DNA of 64,000 nt from NCBI RefSeq assembly GCF_030388665.1, contig NZ_CP128846.1, forward strand, positions 1,116,001 to 1,180,000. The letters run 5' to 3'. Positions 49,101-64,000 of the stretch are shown one piece after another. Source of the stretch: Streptomyces flavofungini. Lineage in GTDB: Bacteria; Actinomycetota; Actinomycetes; Streptomycetales; Streptomycetaceae. The notes beneath the pieces are model-generated. The model did no database searches. It was not told the origin of the DNA and saw only the letters and a list, made by a program, of their open reading frames with translations. The position numbers and the translations under genes were made by a program. Numbering within the stretch: the stretch's first letter is position 1; each line of letters begins with the position of its first letter.

Positions 49101-51924
49101 TGTCCAGCCAGTACCGCTGGTGCTGGAAGGCGTACGTGGGCAGGTCGACGCGGCTCCGGGCGCGCGTCGGGGCGTACTGCGGGGTCCAGTCGACGTCTGT
49201 TCCGCGCACGTGCAGCCGGGCGAGGGCGGTCAGGAACGTGTCGGGTTCGGTCCTGTCGCGGCGCAGCGCCGCCACGAGGCCCGCCTGGGCGGCGGGGTCG
49301 GTGAGGGTGTCGTGGGCCATCGCCGTGAGGACGGCGTCGGGGCCGAGTTCGAGCAGGGTGGTGACGCCGAAGTCGGTGAGGGCGCCGAGTCCGTCGTGGA
49401 AGCGGACGGCCTCGCGCACGTGCCGCACCCAGTACTCGGGGTCCTTCAGCTCGGCGGCCGCGGCGAGTCGCCCGGTCACGTTCGACACGACCGGGAGCGC
49501 CGGGTCCTGGTAGGCGAGTGACCGTGCGATCCGGCGGAACTCGTCGAGCATCGGCGCCATCAGCGGCGAGTGGAAGGCGTGGCTGACCTTGAGCCAGCGG
49601 GTCTTGCGGCCCTCGGCGCGCAGTTGTCCCGCGAGGTCCTCCAGGACGCCGCGGTCGCCGGAGAGCACCACCTGGGCGGGGCCGTTGACGGCGGCGAGGC
49701 CCACCCACTCGGCGACCTCCGCGAGCAGCGGCGCGACGTCGGCCTCGGACGCCTGCACGGCGAGCATGGCGCCGCCCCGGGGCAGGGCCTGCATCAACCG
49801 GCCGCGCGCGGCGACCAGTCGGGCGGCGTCCGCGAGGGACCAGAGCCCGGCGACGTGCGCGGCGGCGAGTTCGCCGATGGAGTGGCCGCCGACGATCTCC
49901 GGCCGCACCCCGAAGGACTCGGCGAGGCGGTACAGGGCGACCTCGACGGCGAACAGGGCGGGCTGGGTGTACCCGGTCTGTTCGAGGAGTTCGGCGTCGG
50001 TGCCGAACATGACGTCCTTCAGCGGCCGGTCCAGGAGCGGATCCAGGTGCGCGCACACCTCGTCCAACGCCGTGGCGAAGGCGGGGAACGCCTCGTACAA
50101 CTCGCGCCCCATGCCGACCCGCTGACTGCCCTGCCCGGTGAAGACGACCCCGAGACGGCCCTCGGCGACCGCGCCGGTCACCGTGCCGGGGGCGGCGGGG
50201 CCTTCGGAGGCGAGGGCTTCCAGGGCGTGCAGCAGCTGGTCGCGGTCCTCGCCGAGGAGCACGGCGCGGTGTTCGAAGGCGGAGCGGCCGGTGGCGAGGG
50301 TCCAGCCGATGTCGGCGCGCCCGGCGCGGTCCTCGGCGAGGGCCGTGTGGTCGAGGAGGTGTTCGCGCAGGCGTGCGGCCTGGGCGCGCAGTGCCTTCGC
50401 GGTGCGGCCGGACAGGGGCCAGGGCGTGGGGCCGACGGCGGGCCGCGGTCCGGTGCCGGACTCCGGGGTCACGCCCTGTTCGGCGGCGGCCTGGGGCTGG
50501 TCGGGAGCGTCCTGCGCCTGTTCCTGCGGTACGTCGGCGGGGGCTTCCTCGACGATGACGTGGGCGTTGGTGCCGCTGACGCCGAACGAGGAGACGCCGG
50601 CGCGGCGCGGCGCGTCCTCGCGGCCGGGCCAGTCGCGGGGCTCGGTGAGGAGCTCGACCGCTCCTGCGGTCCAGTCCACGTGCGTCGACGGCTGGTCGAC
50701 GTGCAGGGTCCGCGGAAGCAGCCCGTGGCGCATCGCCATGACCATCTTGATGACACCGGCGGCACCCGCGGCGGCCTGGGTGTGCCCGACGTTGGACTTG
50801 ACGGAGCCGAGCCACAGCGGCCGGGTGCGCGGCCGCCCCTGCCCGTAGGTGGCGAGGAGGGCCTGGGCCTCGATGGGGTCGCCGAGCGTGGTGCCGGTGC
50901 CGTGCGCCTCGACGGCGTCGACGTCTCCGGCGGTGAGGCCCGCGCTGGCGAGGGCGGCGCGGATGACGCGCTGCTGGGCGGGGCCGTTGGGGGCGGTCAG
51001 GCCGTTGCTCGCGCCGTCCTGGTTGACCGCGGAGCCGCGGACGACGGCCAGGACCTCGTGCCCGTTGCGGCGCGCGTCGGACAGGCGCTCCAGGAGCAGC
51101 AGGCCGACGCCCTCGCCCCAGCCCGTGCCGTCCGCCGCCTCCGCGAACGCCTTGCAGCGGCCGTCGGCAGCCATGCCTCGCTGGCGGCTGAACTCCACGA
51201 AGGCGGTGGGCGTCGACATGAGCGACACGCCGCCCGCGAGGGCGAGCCCGCACTCGCCCTGGCGCAGCGCCTGGGCCGCGAGGTGCAGGGCGACCAGGGA
51301 CGACGAGCAGGCCGTGTCGACGGTGACGGCGGGGCCTTCGAGACCCAGGCTGTAGGAGAGGCGGCCGGAGACGACGGCGGCGGTGTTGCCGGTGCCCGAG
51401 TAGCCCTCGGTGCTGTCGGCGGCCTCGGCGACGACGGCCGTGTAGTCCTGGCCGTTGGTGCCGGTGAACACGCCGGTGCGGCTGCCGCGCAGGCTCAGCG
51501 GGTCGATGCCCGCCCGCTCGACGGCCTCCCAGGCGGTCTCCAGGAGGAGGCGCTGCTGGGGGTCCATGGCGCGGGCCTCGCGCGGCGAGATGCCGAAGAA
51601 GCCCGCGTCGAACTCGTCGGCGGTGTACACGAAGCCGCCCTCGCGGGCGTACGTGGTGCCCTGGTGGTCGGGGTCGGGGTGGTAGAGCCCGGCCACGTCC
51701 CAGCCGCGGTTCGTGGGGAACGCGGACACCGTGTCCACGCCGTCCCTGACGATCCGCCACAGCTCCTCGGGGGTGTTCGCGCCGCCGGGGAAGCGGCAGC
51801 TCATCGCGATGATCGCGACCGGCTCCGCGTCCTTGGACTCGAGTTCGCGCACTCTCCGACGAGTCGTGTGCAGATCCGCCGTCACCTGCTTGAGAAGGCG
51901 GCGGATTTTGTCGTCGTTCACCAT
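37183..51924 (-). CDS. PKS-2: type I modular polyketide synthase, modules M4-M6, with a defective AT in M5
   Basis: 4913 residues, ATG start supported by AGGAG nine bases upstream, TGA stop at 37183-37185. Residues 1-33 form a charged coiled coil (MVNDDKIRRLLKQ...), the N-terminal docking element that should receive PKS-1. M4: KS 34-462 (Cys 206), AT 591-926 (Ser 682), KR from about 1274, ACP Ser 1595. M5: KS 1655-2084 (Cys 1827), AT 2209-2541 with Gly at 2300 in place of the catalytic Ser, KR from about 2871, ACP Ser 3191. M6: KS 3253-3673 (Cys 3413), AT 3784-4118 (Ser 3874), KR from about 4448, ACP Ser 4774. The tail after 4780 is a helical docking domain ending in DDEMLEFIKKQLGRG. No module has a DH, so this subunit should lay down the polyol stretch of the chain. 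The family assignment is secure; how the M5 step is carried out is not. Confidence 0.98.
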   Translation of the reverse strand: MVNDDKIRRLLKQVTADLHTTRRRVRELESKDAEPVAIIAMSCRFPGGANTPEELWRIVRDGVDTVSAFPTNRGWDVAGLYHPDPDHQGTTYAREGGFVYTADEFDAGFFGISPREARAMDPQQRLLLETAWEAVERAGIDPLSLRGSRTGVFTGTNGQDYTAVVAEAADSTEGYSGTGNTAAVVSGRLSYSLGLEGPAVTVDTACSSSLVALHLAAQALRQGECGLALAGGVSLMSTPTAFVEFSRQRGMAADGRCKAFAEAADGTGWGEGVGLLLLERLSDARRNGHEVLAVVRGSAVNQDGASNGLTAPNGPAQQRVIRAALASAGLTAGDVDAVEAHGTGTTLGDPIEAQALLATYGQGRPRTRPLWLGSVKSNVGHTQAAAGAAGVIKMVMAMRHGLLPRTLHVDQPSTHVDWTAGAVELLTEPRDWPGREDAPRRAGVSSFGVSGTNAHVIVEEAPADVPQEQAQDAPDQPQAAAEQGVTPESGTGPRPAVGPTPWPLSGRTAKALRAQAARLREHLLDHTALAEDRAGRADIGWTLATGRSAFEHRAVLLGEDRDQLLHALEALASEGPAAPGTVTGAVAEGRLGVVFTGQGSQRVGMGRELYEAFPAFATALDEVCAHLDPLLDRPLKDVMFGTDAELLEQTGYTQPALFAVEVALYRLAESFGVRPEIVGGHSIGELAAAHVAGLWSLADAARLVAARGRLMQALPRGGAMLAVQASEADVAPLLAEVAEWVGLAAVNGPAQVVLSGDRGVLEDLAGQLRAEGRKTRWLKVSHAFHSPLMAPMLDEFRRIARSLAYQDPALPVVSNVTGRLAAAAELKDPEYWVRHVREAVRFHDGLGALTDFGVTTLLELGPDAVLTAMAHDTLTDPAAQAGLVAALRRDRTEPDTFLTALARLHVRGTDVDWTPQYAPTRARSRVDLPTYAFQHQRYWLDTTAPAASAATPGTALSDDADARFWAAVENEDITELTGALDVPDDAPLTEVLPALTAWRRRRHTTSTLDSWRYRVTWNPLPPQQPGDTPALTGTWALLVPDEHADHPWCGAAGRAVAADGARVAVVRVPATAATDRAALTALLTQHGATAWDGVLSLLALGAGSGSGTGSATGAEAAPGAGPAAETASTLDGEAAPAAALRTAVLLQALGDSGSTATVWAATRGAVATTPSEPAADPAQATVWGLGRVAALEFPQSWGGLVDLPEAADPTAVTHLTRTLAAASGPAGASDRSGEDQVAVRASGVFARRLVRAPLGDATPGAAPAGATEAQWSADGGTVLVTGGTGALGAHVARWLARAGGAGHVLLTSRRGLDAPGAPELRSELEESGVRVTVAACDVADRAALQALLADIPDDAPLTGVFHTAGVLDDGVLEGLTEERMASVFRAKVASARHLDELTRDADLSAFVLFSSLAGVVGGAGQGSYAAANAALDALAEARRAAGHAATSVAWGPWDGSGMAAEGAAAERLRHGVMPPMDPGLAITALHQALDGHQALAVVADVDWAQYAPGITAARPSRLFADIPEARAALTDAPAAPGTAAAPANALADRLAALAPADREAALLDLVRRQAADVLGHASADDVHVTRAFRELGFDSLTAVELRNLIGAATGLRLPTTLVFDYPTATALAAHLHTELFGDESATPLPAATGAAADDEPLAIIGMSCRFPGGVRSPEDLWRLVADGVDAIADFPADRGWDTEGLFHSDAERAGTSYVREGGFLYDAGQFDAKFFGINPREALAMDPQQRLLLETSWEAFERAGIDPASLGGSQIGVFAGTNGQDYTAGVDHVPDEVEGYLGIGNAASVASGRISYTFGLEGPAVTVDTACSSSLVALHLAAQALRQGECTMALAGGVSVMSTPATFVEFSRQRGLAADGRCKAFADAADGTGWGEGVGMLLVERLSDARRNGHRVLAVVRGSAVNQDGASNGLTAPNGPSQRRVIHAALANAGLTPADVDAVEAHGTGTTLGDPIEAQALLATYGKERSADRPLWLGSIKSNIGHTQAAAGVAGVMKMVMAMRHGVLPKTLHVDAPSAEVDWSAGAVELLTGARDWPRHADSAPRRAGVSAFGVSGTNAHVIVEQAPADVPAAPDESSADAEPPTCVTPFVLSAKTPEALREQAGRLHEHLLSQAGTGGGQTAGIGEVGWSLAVARSRFEHRGVVLGRDRDELLAGLDRLARGDDRTTPRGDGTADDVSAGRVVVGQAQGGTARPVFVFPGQGAQWAPTARRLLDESPVFAQRMRECGDALSPFVEWDLFDQLSGENVDRVDVAQPLLFAVTVSLAAVWQASGVEPAAVVGHGPGEIAAACVAGVLSLDDAARVVALRSLALRELSGRGGTVSVPLPEAEVLELIAARDGLIELAAVNGPAECVVSGATEALDELVAQCAARGVRADVLAAGHGAHTARVEAVEAHLAQALAPVVSRPADVPVFSSLTGERLDAGTPMDAGHWYRNLRHTVRFEQSVRALLAEGHGLFAEMSPHPVLTTAVRATADAAGTPAVALGSLTRDEGGAHRLMTAVAQAHAHGAELDWQALFPGARTLVDLPTYAFQHEHFWLVDGRTPTGTPGIATDEVEARFWEAVEREDLEGLAAELEVADGSAAELGAVLPVLSSWRRQRRERSTVDGWRYRVMWKPLAGGVLPGPVLTGRWLVVVPEEAAAHPWTAGVTEALAAAGAEVAEVRVNADELTREALASRLREHVPGTSEAADAPGAGDTSARLAGVVSLLALVEDPHPAHPELPLGLAGTLALVQALGDAEADAKLWAVSSGAVSTGRSDRLAGAKQAQLWGLGRVVALEHPERWGGLVDLPPTPDGRAGTRLATALAGIPAEGSADGGGNGYEDQVAVRGSGIFVRRLAHAPSADRPARDWTPRGTTLITGGTGALGAHVARWLAREGADHLVLTSRRGIDAPGAAELAAELRESGAEVTVAACDVADRDAVAALLDELAAAGRTPRAVFHAAGVSPAVALADTAPADLAHALAAKAAGAAHLDELLADTDLDAFVLFSSIAAVWGSGGQAGYAAANAFLDAVAERRRARGQSATSVAWGAWGGSGMAATAEAEEHLRRRGVALLAPELAVGALAQALASDETCLTVADVDWERFAPTFTAARPSAFLGGLPALRPKPQRAKDAPAGDSGPVSEWAARLTGLPEPERQRLVLDLVRAEAAAALGYGGAEAVEPTRAFRELGFDSLTAVELRNRLTAATDVQLPATAVFDHPSPEVLARHLLAELSGGATAATTAPVPAAPTADVSDDPIAIVSMSCRFPGGATTPEGLWQLLVDGTDAISVFPADRGWDLDGGARYKPEGGFVYDAAEFDAGLFGISPREALAMDPQQRLLLETSWELFERIGIAPKSLRSTSTGVFVGSGFQGYATGLDSVPEGVEGHLMTGTSGSVISGRLAYAFGLEGPAVTVDTACSSSLVALHLAAQALRQGECDLALAGGVTVMATAGAFDEFSRQGGLAGDGRCKPYAEAADGTGWGEGAGLLLLERLSDARRNGHEVLAVVRGSAVNQDGASNGLTAPNGPSQQRVITQALANARLAPEQIDAVEGHGTGTTLGDPIEAQALIATYGQDRPADRPLLLGSVKSNIGHTQAAAGVAGIIKMVMAMRHGMLPQTLHIDRPSTHVDWSAGTVELLDRAREWPDRDGAPRRAGVSSFGVSGTNAHVVVEQAPRRRPTTPQGPDEVHTTATAVPWQLSARTADALRAQAARLRERLLADPTLTADRAALADAGWSLATGRSPLEHRAVVFGRERDDFLSGLDALVSGGHAPSVVSGAVVEGRLGVVFTGQGSQRVGMGRELYETFPVFADALDEVCAHLDGLLDQPLKDVMFGTDAELLEQTGYAQPALFAVEVALFRLAESFGVRPEVVGGHSIGELTAAYVAGLWSLEDAARLVAARGRLMQALPAGGAMLAVQAAEADVLPLLEGVSDQVGLAAVNGPSQVVLSGDLTVLEGLEERLRGEGRKVRWLKVSHAFHSPLMDPVLEDFRKVAGGLAYQDPKLPVVSNVTGELAEPDELKDPEYWVRHIREAVRFHDGLATLTGQGVSTLLELGPDAVLTAMAHDTVTDPAAQAGLIGGLRKDRPEPDTFLAALAKVQVRGAEADWAPLYAPAEARRRVDLPTYAFQHEHYWLEAASDTAGMAGTGAVDEVESRFWETVESADAAELAKTLEVSDDAPLAEVLPALTAWRKQRRETFTLDKWNYRESWTPLTESAAGKLTGSWLVVVPEERRDARTEGHADGHIDVTASWHAAVAALMAEHEVRLVTVAVPADATARDAFAGPLRAALGEAAEGTAFDGVLSLLAVDEPAAALEADADAPGDGGAVPAEVTRTLALIQALGDTGVDAPLWCATRDAVAVGHGDARTAPARTALWGLGRVAALEYPERWGGLVDLPDSADTAALSRLGRVLGGAWAGEDQVAVRGSGAFGRRVVRAPYDGEPAAAWAPHGTVLVTGGTGALGGHVARWLAREGADHLVLTSRRGPDAPGAAELRAELEESGVRVTVAACDAADRDALAALLAEIPADAPLTGVFHAAGVLDDGVLDAMTPERLATVFRAKTESARNLDELTADLDLSAFVLFSSFAGVAGGAGQGSYAAANAYLDGLAHARRARGLTATAVAWGPWAGSGMAAEGVAAERLRGGALPPLEPERAVVALQRLLGQDRTAVLVADVDWQQYAPAFTAVRPSRLYAELPEAQAARLSGTGVADGGTGVGGPAAGQGGPDLAARLASLPRPEQDRLLLDLVCEQVAAVLGYSGAAAVEPTRAFRELGFDSLTAVELRNRVNALTGLVLPATVVFDHPTPTALADCLRTELAPDAADPALLLLGDLDRLEGSLAAAGSAGAADEITRTKVAVRLQAALDRWKNTATGTGTGAQAGAAGTATTDAPDVGEQLAAASDDEMLEFIKKQLGRG
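37510..42168 (-). other. Module M6: KS-AT(malonyl)-KR(B)-ACP
   Basis: KS 40906-42168, Cys codon 41684-41686; the first His motif reads EGHGTGT instead of EAHGTGT (Gly codon 41272-41274), a change shared with M12. AT about 39573-40575 with GHSIG (Ser 40303-40305) and HAFH (39994-40005): malonyl. No DH. KR from 38583 with LDD near 38305-38320: B-type. ACP Ser 37603-37605, then the docking tail of PKS-2. Predicted unbranched 3-hydroxy unit. Confidence 0.93.
42250..46962 (-). other. Module M5: KS-AT(catalytic Ser lost)-KR(A1)-ACP
   Basis: KS 45673-46962 is intact: Cys codon 46444-46446 in DTACSSS, EAHGTGT and KSNIGHT. AT about 44303-45300 is of methylmalonyl ancestry by its surrounding sequence but defective: GHSQG reads GHGPG (Ser replaced by Gly, codon 45025-45027; Gln by Pro, 45022-45024), YASH reads HGAH (44716-44727) and GQGSQWAGM reads GQGAQWAPT. 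The catalytic His, the conserved Arg in ALRS and the first Gln of GQG are kept. A dimerization element follows. The KR (from 43312) has the A-type Trp (AVWG), Gln three before Tyr (42864-42866) and no LDD: A1, apparently active. ACP Ser 42352-42354 is present. The module therefore seems able to condense, reduce and carry a chain but not to load its own extender. Confidence 0.92.
47050..51825 (-). other. Module M4: KS-AT(malonyl)-KR(B)-ACP
   Basis: KS 50539-51825, Cys codon 51307-51309. AT about 49148-50152 with GHSIG (Ser 49879-49881) and HAFH (49570-49581): malonyl. The AT reads GELAAAHVAG where the other malonyl ATs here read [10 protein letters not shown], so it belongs to a slightly different sequence group. 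No DH; a dimerization-element-like segment precedes the KR. KR from 48103 with LDD near 47815-47835: B-type. ACP Ser 47140-47142. Predicted 3-hydroxy unit without branch. Confidence 0.93.
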
Positions 51925-52069
51925 CTGGCCTAGCTCCTAGAGACAGTTCGGAGAGGGGAGAAGTCGGGGCGTGAGGGGCGGGGCGGGGCGGGCCCCGGGG
52001 CGCGGAGGGGGTGAGTCCCGGGGCGCGCGGGGGCGGCTCGCCCCTACGAGCCCCGGCGCGGGCGGCACG
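51925..52069. other. 145-bp gap between PKS-1 and PKS-2
   Basis: Very G+C-rich spacer with no credible coding. On the coding strand it holds a small hairpin, GGCTCG-TAGGGG-CGAGCC (52035-52052, six-pair stem, six-nt loop), and G/C-rich self-complementary sequence near 51985-52010. There is no T-tract, so it does not look like a strong intrinsic terminator. The loop plus its next base is GTAGGGG (plus-strand CCCCTAC at 52041-52047), the same heptamer repeated in the gap before PKS-3. No promoter-like sequence was recognised. Confidence 0.6.
51934..51938 (-). promoter_or_regulatory. Ribosome binding site of PKS-2
   Basis: AGGAG lies nine bases upstream of the ATG at 51922-51924. It supports this start, which also places the KS at residue 34, as in the three other complete N termini here. 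Confidence 0.75.

Positions 52070-64000
<11,931 letters not shown>

Overview
The window is the interior of one very large cis-AT modular type I polyketide synthase (PKS) locus. All coding is on the minus strand, so biosynthetic order runs from position 64000 down to position 1. The very high G+C content, strong third-position G/C bias, and PKS and docking sequences point to Streptomyces or a close actinomycete relative. No tRNA, rRNA, insertion sequence, CRISPR array, loading module, thioesterase, tailoring gene or regulator gene is present. The locus must continue past both edges.

Five giant genes are seen, called PKS-1 to PKS-5 here in transcription order: PKS-1 (52070-64000, 5' end missing), PKS-2 (37183-51924), PKS-3 (20948-36913), PKS-4 (10481-20947) and PKS-5 (1-10322, 3' end missing). 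Together they hold 13 extension modules (M1-M13, numbered within this window): M1 partial DH-KR-ACP; M2 KS-AT-KR-ACP; M3 KS-AT-KR-ACP; M4 KS-AT-KR-ACP; M5 KS-AT(defective)-KR-ACP; M6 KS-AT-KR-ACP; M7 KS-AT-DH-KR-ACP; M8 KS-AT-KR-ACP; M9 KS-AT-DH-KR-ACP; M10 KS-AT-KR-ACP; M11 KS-AT-DH-KR-ACP; M12 KS-AT-DH-ER-KR-ACP; M13 KS-AT-KR (ACP outside). AT motifs predict methylmalonate for M2, M7, M8, M10 and M13, and malonate for M3, M4, M6, M9, M11 and M12.

Each complete subunit starts with a short charged coiled coil and ends with a helical tail, the usual docking arrangement that hands the chain from one protein to the next. PKS-3 and PKS-4 abut exactly (TAA then ATG). The other junctions have short gaps of 158, 269 and 145 bp. 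The 269-bp gap before PKS-3 carries promoter-like and operator-like sequence. The predicted backbone is a methyl-branched polyol with isolated double bonds, as in large polyol macrolides. I cannot name the compound from this fragment.

The most striking feature is M5. Its AT has lost the catalytic serine (GHSQG has become GHGPG) and other AT motif residues, while its KS, KR and ACP look intact. Other points are long base-identical patches shared between modules (gene conversion), three helically phased GTAGGGG repeats upstream of PKS-3, and a ten-copy 9-bp tandem repeat between PKS-4 and PKS-5.
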